Part shown: in pieces, positions 1 through 7,745 of the stretch
How the letters are laid out: each line of letters begins with the position of its first letter
How positions within the stretch are numbered: the stretch's first letter is position 1
Source: Stagonosporopsis chrysanthemi
Taxonomy: Eukaryota > Ascomycota > Dothideomycetes > Pleosporales > Didymellaceae
Direction of reading: 5' to 3'
Assembly: GCA_022560025.1 (NCBI GenBank)
Contig: JAFISE010000374.1
Coordinates: forward strand, 1-12,333
DNA: 12,333 nt
Translations under genes and position numbers: made by a program
Notes under the pieces: model-generated
The model's database searches: none
The model's input: the letters and a program-made list of their open reading frames with translations, nothing else
Told to the model about the DNA's origin: nothing

Positions 1-627
1 TGGGTGCTGGCTAATCGATTGGCGTCGAGAGCGACCGTTTGCGTGCGATAAAACTGGCGAATTCCAAAAATCACGTTCTCGCTGTGTGTGGTGTTTTTAA
101 TCCACCCTCTGGAGATTGGAGTAGATGCAAGCCACGATACAAGAGTAGATATCACGTGATCAGTCTGCCGAAGCTTCCAGAATAGCGCCACGCTCTGCGT
201 GTTTTGGTCGTAGTGTTGAATACAATACACCCATGCCTGTTTGTCGTTTCCTAAATACATAAGCACACTAACCTCAACCACCAAAACGCCTAGCGCTAAG
301 CAAAGTTATCCTGCACACGGAGATAGCTTCGGAGGCCATGCTTTCGATGTCTGATTGTCTCCATAGCTTGGATCAAGGTGCGTCTAGGCTAGGCTTACTA
401 TTTAAGTGATTTAGAATCGCAAAAAGCCTCAGTGGTGGCAAGAAAGGAGAGCGAGAAGGCGAAATGGTCGTTAATGGTGCGCACAATATGATCGCCGACA
501 AGACCACAAATATTGTAATTTTCCTATCGCAGTACAAAAGGCAAAATGTGCATAGCCAGAGAACAGGATCATATTACTCCCAGATGGCCAGATGCGCGTT
601 AGGATGCTTGAGGTGCGAAGAAGGTAA
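1..627. other. No recognisable gene
   Basis: Nothing here reads convincingly as a gene on either strand; open frames are short and show no family resemblance. A 10-bp palindrome containing an E-box (ATCACGTGAT, 151-160) is visible. It resembles sites bound by bHLH factors such as Cbf1, but one site alone does not make a promoter. Composition is mixed, without the TA bias seen further right. Confidence 0.4.
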
Positions 628-1176
628 ATCCATCTCGCTGAGGGGCGTTTCTCGCTTACGGGCGATGCACGTTACGTTGGCGATAACTATTTCTTTTGCC
701 TGGTAAACTTCGGGTGCCCCCTGCCTGCTGGCGCACCCGACCTGATGCACGATCGGCAGTGGCGCAAAATGACGATTCCGCAGATGATCCGCGCCTTTCG
801 CCAGCATAACCTCAGGCCAGAGTTGACCCACGTCTCTTTCAAAATCGAGAGGCCCACAGCGACAGGCGGAGGTCTCTGGCACATGAGACGCGTCGACAAG
901 AACGTCCACGAGGAACTGCTTGGGTACGTGCCTCCGCGCCGGTCAGAGAGGCACTCAGCGGCTAGGCATCTGTGCAAGAGGGGAGGGGGAGTGGGCGGAG
1001 CTTATACCGTTGGATTGATGCCTGATGCAGGCCTGTGGGATGGCGAGGGCTACGGCCGTCGTGCACTACAACACACAAGCACAGAGAGGGAGATGCAACG
1101 CAGGAGGGTTGACATCAAGCAACGCAAGCACACGGCGAAAGGTTGCGCTCACGGCTTAAGCGTAGCACGTAGATAG
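628..1176 (+). CDS. Unrecognised coding-like fragment
   Basis: The frame is open from just after a TAA at 625-627 to the stop at 1174-1176. The part from about 640 to 960 looks coding: many codons end in C or G and the translation is mixed rather than low-complexity, with segments such as GDNYFFCLVNF, QWRKMTIPQMIRAF and VDKNVHEELLGYVP. After about 960 it becomes Gly/Arg-rich and looks like run-off. The only in-frame ATG near the start of the good part (745) would discard the upstream coding-like residues, so the true start may lie in an earlier exon. I do not recognise the family and assign no function. It could be an internal exon, a gene remnant or chance. It sits alone, about 1.4 kb from the nearest clear gene. 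Confidence 0.32.
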   Translation: MHLAEGRFSLTGDARYVGDNYFFCLVNFGCPLPAGAPDLMHDRQWRKMTIPQMIRAFRQHNLRPELTHVSFKIERPTATGGGLWHMRRVDKNVHEELLGYVPPRRSERHSAARHLCKRGGGVGGAYTVGLMPDAGLWDGEGYGRRALQHTSTEREMQRRRVDIKQRKHTAKGCAHGLSVARR

Positions 1177-1871
1177 CAAGTCCTATAACACCGTGCCTTT
1201 TAACATTATCTATCCCTCTCCGCGTACCTTCATGCAGCACTCAACGAGCGTGACTGCCTCTGATGCTGTCACAATACCCTCCCGGCCGACAGTCTGCGCG
1301 CGCGGTCAGCAGTCTACCGTGGTTTACTCGCCCGTCGACTGTCCTCGGCAGCAAGCCCACGTGCCGGGTGTTCTTACTAGAGGCCGCATGGCGGCCACTT
1401 CTTCCAAAACCTTCGAACCCGCATCACCCGCACAGCTCACAGGCAGATGAGTTCAGTGACTGCGGTAGTCAGCTCGATCAGTCAACAAGCCTGTTCTTTT
1501 TCTAGCGCCTTGTTGCTCTCGGTCTCTTGCCGACCTATCTTGCGATTGGGGAAGAGCAAGATGGGGCCTGCAATGGCTCTCACCCATCCAGCATGGTATG
1601 GGCAAGCCGCAAGCGGTATGAACCCCTCCAGCTCCAAGGCGAAATGTGACGCGGTTGCATTACAAATCGAAATAAAATAGAGCAGGAAAATACTAGGCCA
1701 CTTGACGCAGCTCTTCCATTACTCCACTATCGCCCTAAAAGCTAGCAGGGATTGATCGACCACAAAGGGTCCCAAGTAAAAAGCTCGCGGCAAACTCTAG
1801 GCTAAAAACACATTAGGTGCTGCAGTTATTCACAGGCGAAGCCTTATCCTCCGCGGCGAGGCTCCGCCGCT
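1177..1871. other. No recognisable gene; short hairpin near the right end
   Basis: Open frames on the plus strand here give Ser/Pro/Thr-rich translations without motifs, and the minus strand has no sizeable frame. Near the right end, GCGGCG (1853-1858) and CGCCGC (1865-1870) form a perfect 6-bp GC stem with a 6-nt loop, directly at the edge of the TA-rich patch. It may mark the end of a decayed repeat, but no second copy is visible in the window. Confidence 0.4.
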
Positions 1872-2060
1872 CCAAACCACTATTAGACTAGAAAGCTAAC
1901 TAATTAACTGAATATTAAGGATTGCTTCTAATCACATCAAACTACTTCTACCTTTGACAAACCATATAGTCTATAACTCTGGTATCTACTTTATAGAAGC
2001 TTCTATATTTATACCTATAAGCTTAGAGTAGGCTGTACTAAGTAATAGTAAGAGGTATCC
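1872..2060. repeat. TA-rich, RIP-like patch (probable relic of a repeat)
   Basis: Composition changes abruptly from the GC-rich flanks to DNA full of TpA steps, for example runs such as CTATATTTATACCTATAAGC, with few CpG sites. Loss of CpA/TpG and gain of TpA is the signature of repeat-induced point mutation in ascomycetes. No coding remnant survives in any frame, so the original repeat cannot be named. Limits are approximate and judged by eye. Confidence 0.5.
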
Positions 2061-2537
2061 GGGTGATACATCTAAGTTGGGTACTCATTACCGTGTGCTA
2101 ATGCAGCCATACGCATAAACAGCAGCAGTATGCACGACGCTTTTAAAGAAGTTGATATGATTGGTGTCTATGTAAGAAGGCGAACATCTAGCTACCTAGG
2201 CCTGATAGCATCTGCTATCGCCGCGCCGAACGCTTACCCAATTCGCTGCCTAATTTTAACACGCTGCTTCGACCTAACAAGCCGCTTCAATTCAACCTGT
2301 TGTTTCCTCTGTGACAGTATTGCTGTGCCTGCGTAGCCTTGACCCGGGGTGTTGTGGCCTCGTCTTAGTTGCTCCTGTGTATATCGCACTCGCGCAGAAT
2401 GCGATTTTCACGGATCAAGGCTTTATCTGTGATGGTGGCGAGCTCACAGGTGTTCTAGCCGGCCCGGTCGGCAGACGTAGGCGCCTAGCTGCACCATGGG
2501 GTTGGATTCGGGGTTTGGCTCGAGCAAGAGGATCTTG
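2061..2537. other. 3' flank of the Ulp1-like gene; no recognisable gene
   Basis: No convincing coding sequence. Around 2236-2312 there are four loosely similar units built on CGCTGC/CCGCTT followed by a T/A/C-rich stretch, spaced about 18-20 bases; they are degenerate and may be chance. Bases nearest 2537 lie downstream of the Ulp1-like stop and should hold its 3' untranslated region. Confidence 0.35.
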
Positions 2538-4403
2538 CTAGCCGGCCGCACTTTTGACTTGACCAGGAGGCTTTCTGGCGGCCCGGGCTTTCGGGGTTGG
2601 CGAGAGCAAGGGAGGTCCATCGTCCTCGTCGCTTGAGATTTCAATAGGACCGGCATCTTTCAGGGCGCCTGGATTGAAGTGCTTTCGGGTGGGGCTGGTC
2701 ATACAACCTCTGCGCGAATTGATCGGAGTGAACTGGATGGATGGCCTCGGCGGGCTCCCGGAGCGAGAGATCTGGATGCCATTCGCCGCTGCACTCGTCC
2801 TGTGGTGGATGGGGGTCTGGGACAGGGCGGATGACGCGGCAGGAGCCGTCGTGGGGGAGGGCTGATTAACGCTGCGCAGGGCGTCTGTGAAGAGGCCGAG
2901 CAGACTCTCGGGCTTGGGCTGCACTGATTCAACGAACACGCGGCGCACACACTCGGCGAGCGCGCGTCTCCACCGCACGCCTAGTTCAGACGCCTGGCTG
3001 GAATCGAGGTGAGGTGTCCCAAGGACTGCAGGCTCTCCAGCCATGGTGCGGAGGGCGGCATTGAGCGCGTACAGGCCGCAATCGTTCGATCCTGGGGCTT
3101 GTGTGACCTGATACTGGAAGCTGACCCGAGGCTCCTGATCATAGGGCGCTATCAGACGGCGAACTTCGAACAGCTTCGATCGCGCCTCTTCGAGGGTCGC
3201 TGGATTGCTGGTGCCCATCGAATCATACACCTCGCCGGTGGCCTTCTGCCTGTCCCAGACCGCCGCGACCCAGTGGGTATTCCGGAGCACGTTTACGAGG
3301 ACACACACCCTCTCAGAGTCCATGAAAGCACTTTCCAGGAACCCGTCGGGCTTCGGGGCGCCAAAAGGGGTGATAAGGTGCCGAAGACTCAAGTACGGGT
3401 GGCTTGATGTTGACACTGAGATGCTCATAGCCCAGTCGAGCAGGTCGTCCGGGAGCATCACCTTAGAGCCTAGCGCCTTGAACAGGGAGATACTCATCGC
3501 GTAGCTTCCTTGGAACACGTCCTTGCAGTGGCTGTAGAAGGTGCCCGGCGGTAACTTGTCTATGTGTTGCATTATCTGCATCACGGACCCGAGGCCGGGG
3601 TTGGATATTGCTTGAGTCTTGAATTTCTTACAAAAGAGCTGCGCCTCGTCTCTAACACTCTGGTCCGAGGGCGCGCCCAGATCCGATTCGCTGAGAATCG
3701 ACAACGCGCGCGGCTGGACAGGAGGAGTCTCAGGCTGTTGGTTCTTGGCGGCCTCTTTCACATCACTAATGGGCGTCCGGAAGGGTAGGGACGATGGAGG
3801 TGAACGGGCTTGAGAGGTCGGCGCGGCCATGTACTGTTGAGGGTCCTCTTTCTCCTTGCCTGCTGGCACGTCCTCCAGCACATGCTCATCGGTGCCTAAC
3901 GGCCTCTTCTCCCACCTCTGCTCCTCGCCCGGCGGGTCGCGTTCGCCTGTTACGGTGGGGCGCGTGGAGTCTGGCTGATCCGACCCCGAACTTGTCGCCC
4001 TGCGTTTTCGTGGGCCCAGAAAGTGGATGTCGACATTCGTGCGGTCTCCAAGGGCGAGTTGGCGCAGGCTGCTTCGCAAGCTGGCATCTTCTTTCAGTAA
4101 ACCTGACATTGTGCTGTCACCAGGAGCTATGCGATCACGGAGTTTGAACCCATGCTCAGGGAGTGGCACCTCTTGGGGCGTGATCGAGCGCGCCCAATCG
4201 TAAATCGACAAATAGAGTGCACGAGTACCAGCTTCCAAAGTAATGCCTCGCTGCAGATCCAACACGCTTATACACTCATAGCCTCTCCATAGACGGACCC
4301 CAGTCCAGGCGGGTTGCAGGGTGAGGTTTGTGTGCGACTGGTTGGGCTGTTCCGTCGAGCTGATGTGGGCACGCTGGTTGGAGTGACGAGAACCGGAGGC
4401 CAT
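2538..4403 (-). CDS. Ulp1-like SUMO (C48) cysteine peptidase
   Basis: Encodes 621 residues without a break. The C-terminal half matches the Ulp1/SENP (peptidase C48) fold. A segment around 317-330 (LPDDLLDWAMSIS) resembles the family's conserved 'N-D-D-V-I' strand region. Then come catalytic His377 in NTHWVAAVWD, Asp394 in VYDSMG, oxyanion Gln435 and nucleophile Cys442 in QAPGSNDCGLYAL. The His-Asp spacing of 17 equals that of yeast Ulp1 as I recall it. Such enzymes process SUMO precursors or remove SUMO from nuclear proteins. Residues 36-130 may be a small separate domain; 131-250 and 512-621 look disordered. PRKRR (131-135) could be a nuclear signal. PIEISSDEDD (586-595) fits a SUMO-interaction motif. 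The ATG has a good context (GCCATGG). No intron is needed. It is either a host gene or a relic or cargo of a transposon, since some transposon families carry Ulp1 domains; no transposase adjoins it. Confidence 0.86.
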   Translation of the reverse strand: MASGSRHSNQRAHISSTEQPNQSHTNLTLQPAWTGVRLWRGYECISVLDLQRGITLEAGTRALYLSIYDWARSITPQEVPLPEHGFKLRDRIAPGDSTMSGLLKEDASLRSSLRQLALGDRTNVDIHFLGPRKRRATSSGSDQPDSTRPTVTGERDPPGEEQRWEKRPLGTDEHVLEDVPAGKEKEDPQQYMAAPTSQARSPPSSLPFRTPISDVKEAAKNQQPETPPVQPRALSILSESDLGAPSDQSVRDEAQLFCKKFKTQAISNPGLGSVMQIMQHIDKLPPGTFYSHCKDVFQGSYAMSISLFKALGSKVMLPDDLLDWAMSISVSTSSHPYLSLRHLITPFGAPKPDGFLESAFMDSERVCVLVNVLRNTHWVAAVWDRQKATGEVYDSMGTSNPATLEEARSKLFEVRRLIAPYDQEPRVSFQYQVTQAPGSNDCGLYALNAALRTMAGEPAVLGTPHLDSSQASELGVRWRRALAECVRRVFVESVQPKPESLLGLFTDALRSVNQPSPTTAPAASSALSQTPIHHRTSAAANGIQISRSGSPPRPSIQFTPINSRRGCMTSPTRKHFNPGALKDAGPIEISSDEDDGPPLLSPTPKARAARKPPGQVKSAAG

Positions 4404-5090
4404 GGCGTCTGGGTTGTCACATCGATGGTGATTGCGATTGAAGATGCGGGCGAGCGGCTAAAGGGCGATGTAGAGTCGGCGCGGGCGGCAGTCACGGTGA
4501 AGTGAGGACTGGGTCCGTGCGCGCTGTGTACGTCGCGCGCAGAGCGTGGCAGTCTGCAGCAGGTAGTGCGCATCAACAACGAAGGTACCGCAGGATGTGG
4601 GCCTGCAGCTGGGATGGACTGGAGGTATGGGGGGACTACCCTGAACAGTGTCTCTGCTGTTCGTGCACGCCGGCCAACGCAGGCAAACATGGTACTTCAC
4701 GGTGCCGTCGCCGGCGATCCGCGCACGCGGCCGAGCATACTCGACTCGCGGTCGTTGTCTTGCTGGCCGAGTTTCGTCGTGTCGCCTTGGAGCAAGCCCA
4801 GGCAATGGCTCAGGACCATCGTTCGACGAGTATCGTTCGACCATGGCGCCGTGGGGTGGGAGCGAAGGAGCCGGCAGCCCAAGAACCGCATCACGGTCCT
4901 GGACTCCTGGTGGGCGAGTGGCGACGGTGCCGTCGTCCGCCCTGCGCCTCAGCCTGCCACGGTCATTTGTATGGTCTCGTCTGCGTCCCCTGCGCTGTCT
5001 GCTTAGCTCTTCCGCAGCCCTGACGTATAATCTGCTCCCTCCACCGCAACCCACCTTGACTACGTAGCAGTATGATTCATCTAACGATAG
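4404..5090. other. GC-rich gap between Ulp1-like gene and the next coding tract
   Basis: Probably holds the minus-strand promoter and leader of the Ulp1-like gene. On the minus strand the bases before its ATG are C/A/T-rich, as in many fungal leaders. Several frames are open on both strands because the DNA is GC-rich, and none shows a family motif. On minus, a short stretch near 4645-4710 (reading DGTVKYHVCLRWPAC) is coding-like but isolated. A CRE-like TGACGTA lies at 5021-5027. CTAAC at 5081-5085 followed by AG at 5089-5090 looks like an intron branch site and acceptor for the downstream tract, so an upstream exon may be hidden here. Confidence 0.35.
5021..5027 (+). promoter_or_regulatory. 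CRE-like TGACGTA site
   Basis: A TGACGTA heptamer, similar to sites of CREB/ATF-type bZIP factors, lies about 65 bases before the unrecognised coding tract at 5091. It is a single match and could be chance. Confidence 0.2.
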
Positions 5091-5824
5091 CCCTCGCACC
5101 CATCAAACCGCGCTCCCCGAACACCGACGTATCTCTTCTCCACTTTGACCGTGGTGCGCACGCTGTACTGCTGCAAGGAGTGTCAGCTCACCGACCGAGA
5201 GGCGCGTCGGGCCCGGTGTTGCGACCGCCTCGAAGAGCAGCTCGCGGACGCCGCCCTTGTCGCGGCCATCTACCCGCCTCCGCCCAGGGAGCTCGCGCCT
5301 CCTCTTCCCCACTCTCGACTCGCCTGCGATCAAGAGCAACCATATTCAGCTTCCTCGCCGACACCCCGCCTTGTTGCCGGGAAAGACGCTCTCGACCCGC
5401 CGGGCGAGTGCGCCGTTCATCTTGCCGTCCTTCGTCCGCACTTCGGAGCACAGCTCTGCACCGCAAAGACTACTTCTGGGTCGTCGAGTCTGATACGATC
5501 GCGCTCCACTTCCCCCGTCTCATAGATAGCGAGGGCCCGGCCACCAAGGTGTGCTTGCTGCGGGATCGACATCACAAACCGCCCTTTCATTGCATCCTGG
5601 CGCTGCGACCCGAGTACACCGGCAGTGGATGCGGCCCGTATTCTCGATCCGCCGCCGACTTCCTTCCTATCTTCAAGGCCTACCCGCGCTACATTCAGCA
5701 GCACACCTCGCTCACCCGTGAGGCACGCAAGGCGCGTGGCGAGCCTAATGGAATCTGGGGCGGAGAGAAGGCCGTGTTCCTGGTGTGGGCGGTAGCGAAC
5801 CAGGGAGCTCTCTGCGCGGGCTAA
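5091..5824 (+). CDS. Unrecognised coding tract with shifting reading frame
   Basis: Strong G/C third-position bias marks this as coding, but the best frame changes twice. About 5091-5325 reads in one frame (containing YCCKECQLTDREARRARCCD, Cys-rich and Arg-rich). About 5325-5440 reads best in the next (for example IKSNHIQLPRRHPALLPGK). About 5440-5824 reads in the third (KDYFWVVESDTIALHFPRL ... ending at TAA 5822-5824). The last roughly 120 residues are aromatic- and charge-rich and look like a folded domain. No GTATGT/GTAAGT donor is visible at the shifts, so indels and decay are more likely than introns, though non-canonical splicing cannot be excluded. An alternative ATG at 5072 reads straight through to the same stop, but its first 110 residues are Arg/Pro/Ser-rich and look out of frame. 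I do not recognise the family. It is transcribed away from the Ulp1-like gene. Confidence 0.42.
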
Positions 5825-6095
5825 TAGGCAGACTTGCAGAGAGAGACTGGGAGAATGGCTTGTGGGTGGAGGATCGCCGCTGCCGGGATGGATGAACAGA
5901 GGCAACAGGCACTGTAGACTACTTTGTAGAACGATGATCATCGGCTTATTTGGCAGTCAAATGTGCGCACAGTCGCTTCAGGGCTGTCCCCCTGCGACAA
6001 AGGGACTTCCAATCTTGCCCGTCAAACACCAGACCTGCCACGACAGCCGAACGCTCAGCCCATAGACGTGAGGTCACTGTATGCAGACAACAAAG
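5825..6095. other. Spacer between unknown tract and pogo relic
   Basis: No gene is supported. The transposase frame on the minus strand continues open to a stop at 5946-5948, but residues encoded by about 5949-6105 do not resemble pogo C-termini, which suggests that the frame has run out of the element into unrelated DNA. No clear copy of the transposon's right-hand terminal sequence is present here. Confidence 0.4.
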
Positions 6096-7663
6096 CACAG
6101 TCGTGATAACAATCCTTTCCTTTATCAGCTCAGCTGAGAGGATCATTATCTCAGCTCCTTTCTTAAGCTGGTCCATCTTCTTAATTATAGAAGCTGGTAA
6201 TGAGCTTTTATGCTTGCGTACACGCTCACAAATTAGAGTTGATTGAGCCTCAAGCTTGCGCGCGTTGCTTGGGGTACGAGCCTCCAAGATAGTCTCTGAT
6301 AGAGCAGGTGGAGTAGGTGTACGCAGCTGCACGTCAAGCTTTGACAGTACAACGTCTGGTTGAAGAGGCACAAGGCCTGCGCCTCGAAAGGCTGAGCAGA
6401 TGTTGGCTGACGTGAACAATCGATCAAAAGCTGCCTTGAACGCTGGTAGAAACTCAAGCTTGGTGATGTGGTAGATGTGGTCGCGAATTAGCCTTTCTAC
6501 CTCACGACTGTAGGCGCGCTTCAACGGCGAGAAGCAGCCAACGTCTAGAGACTGGAGTAGATGAGATGAGTGAGGTGGCATACAGAGCGTGTAGATGTTG
6601 TTCTCCTTGCAGAGCTCTTGAAACTCAAAAGAGTGGTGGCTCTCATGGCCGTCAAGGACGAGCAGGCGACGCGCGCCAACAACGCGAGTCTTTGTATGTA
6701 ACTGCGTAAGCAGTGTCAAGTGGGTGCTGCAGGTCAACGCTTGTATTGCTATCTGTTCTCGTGTTGTTATGATGGTCCGGAGTTGTCGGATCGCAGCGGA
6801 AGCACCGGGTAGTACCTGTTACAATAGCATATCATGTGATCTCAGCCACGTGGTTACATTGTATGAGCATCAAAGTGCTTCAGCCACTCTAATCCTAGCT
6901 CGTTGTTTGTCCAACCATTGTCGCTAACTGCGATCGCCCAGTCGCGTGGGATCTCTGCTTCCTCGTACCAGGCAGAAAGATGATACTGGCCAGCGAAGAT
7001 GAGGAACGGTGGGATTGCCCAGCCAACAGCGTTGATTGCAGTAATCACGGTCACCCACTCGCGATTGCCAGGCTGGACAGTCTTTGGCCGGCCTCTCCTC
7101 TCTGACTCTGTCACGACGAGCTGAGTTGCGATCTTGCCCATCATGAAGCCAGCCTCATCAAAGTTGTAGACGTCATTATCGCAGATGCCATACTTGACTT
7201 TTGTCTGCTCTACAAGCTCAAACCAGCTCTTTATTGGTACAGGGTCCTCACAAAGAGCTCTCTGCCTATCACAAGCTCGATTAAAACGCGTTTTGAGACT
7301 GTCTGTACGCTTAACAAAGTTGCGTGGCCAGTGGACGCCGACCTGACCAGCGCTACGCGCAGCCAGCAGCTTATCAGCCATATCACATACAGCAGCGTAC
7401 GTAGGCGCAGATCCACATGTATCCAGGTCAATTATATGTCTGACAATCACCTCCTCCTCTCGCTGGGTGAGCTTCCTTGAGTTGGGCTGGCAATCGCGTC
7501 GGGCGAGCTTCCCAGCGCGTCGGTCATTGAGTGTGGATTTTGGAACGTTGTAGACTGCTGCAGCACGCCTAGAGCTACTTAGCTGGTGCCTATCAAAAGA
7601 AGTAGAGGCAAGAAGAATATTAGCTTGATTGTAAGATGATAGAGCACGTTGTGGTGGAGCCAT
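5946..7663 (-). pseudogene. pogo-like transposase (DDE endonuclease), split by an insertion
   Basis: The N-terminal part (7663 to 6860) starts at ATG in MAPPQRAL and runs 268 residues. It has a psq-type helix-turn-helix at about 31-50 (RRAAAVYNVPKSTLNDRRAG), a CENP-B-like second DNA-binding region at about 80-135, and the first catalytic Asp169 in NFDEAGF. The frame ends two codons after HFDAHT. The homologous continuation KTRVVGARR resumes at 6692, beyond the insertion, followed by the second Asp (LLVLDGHESH, codon 6651-6653) and third Asp (LLQSLDVGCF, codon 6543-6545). All three acidic residues survive, so the insertion, not point decay, first explains its inactivity. In the third motif Ser replaces the Pro usual at QPLD. 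After about 6105 the similarity stops: the basic region and zinc knuckle seen in the other copy are missing. The ATG-less frame opening at 6737 and the 62-residue extension upstream of 7663 are not real starts. Confidence 0.85.
6696..6859. mobile_element. 164-bp MITE-like insertion inside the transposase
   Basis: Removing 164 bp plus one flanking repeat exactly rejoins the transposase codons GAT GCT CAT ACA / AAG ACT CGC (minus strand). The insert begins ATGTAAC and ends GTTACAT. The inverted termini extend imperfectly to about 14 bp (ATGTAACYRCGTRR), with transitions only at the mismatches. It is flanked by TGT at 6693-6695 and 6860-6862; the direct repeat can also be read as TGTATG (6693-6698 and 6860-6865) if the repeat overlaps the terminus. 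It carries no coding potential, a small internal hairpin (ACTGC...GCAGT, 6701-6714) and an E-box palindrome CCACGTGG (6846-6853). No autonomous partner is in the window. No GT-AG pair near its ends would restore the frame, so it is not an intron. Confidence 0.72.
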
Positions 7664-7702
7664 AGCGATAGGCAGCTTCAAAGCTGCGCAAACTTGGCGG
7701 GG

Positions 7703-7745
7703 TGGCCGACTCGCTTGCCTGGCCGACTCGCTTACAGTTACTGTA
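7703..7745 (-). repeat. Transposon right end with 14-bp subterminal direct repeats
   Basis: TGGCCGACTCGCTT occurs at 7703-7716 and again at 7720-7733, a 17-bp period, followed at once by ACAGTTACTG and TA. Subterminal direct repeats next to a short terminal repeat are typical transposase-binding sites in pogo-like elements (family knowledge). They read inward on the minus strand, toward the transposase start. Confidence 0.6.

Larger units (their letters stand above)
6095..7745 (-). mobile_element. pogo/Fot1-like DNA transposon, interrupted and probably truncated
   Basis: Tc1/mariner superfamily, pogo branch, which moves by cut-and-paste into TA sites. The right end is well marked: CTTACAGTTACTG followed by TA (7744-7745), preceded by a 14-bp subterminal direct repeat (7703-7716 and 7720-7733). 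That end lies about 80 bases upstream of the transposase ATG, as expected. The matching left terminus was not found. A weak candidate is CAGTCGTGATAAC near 6098-6110, where resemblance to pogo transposase also stops. The element is broken by the 164-bp insertion at 6696-6859. It is a different subfamily from the relic at 11435-12230. The left boundary is approximate. Confidence 0.72.

Noticed and set aside
1193..1680. Plus-strand frames of 77-85 codons
   Set aside because: Ser/Thr/Pro-rich, no family features, likely chance.
3080..3092. GTTCGATCC-like tRNA B-box (also one near 10349)
   Set aside because: Both lie within protein-coding sequence and lack the rest of a tRNA cloverleaf.
2674..4147. 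Several open frames antisense to the Ulp1-like gene
   Set aside because: They are shadows of a GC-rich coding sequence, have no motifs, and the opposite strand carries a complete catalytic domain.
4458..5099. 213-codon minus-strand frame upstream of the Ulp1-like gene
   Set aside because: Mostly Arg/Pro-rich, overlapped by equally long plus-strand frames; only one short stretch looks coding.
6571..6737. Reading the second transposase half as an independent protein starting at 6737
   Set aside because: That start is a TTG inside the 164-bp insertion; the homologous protein sequence begins at the insertion edge.
6693..6862. Treating the interruption as an intron
   Set aside because: No GT-AG pair near the edges restores the frame, and the ends are inverted repeats with a flanking duplication.
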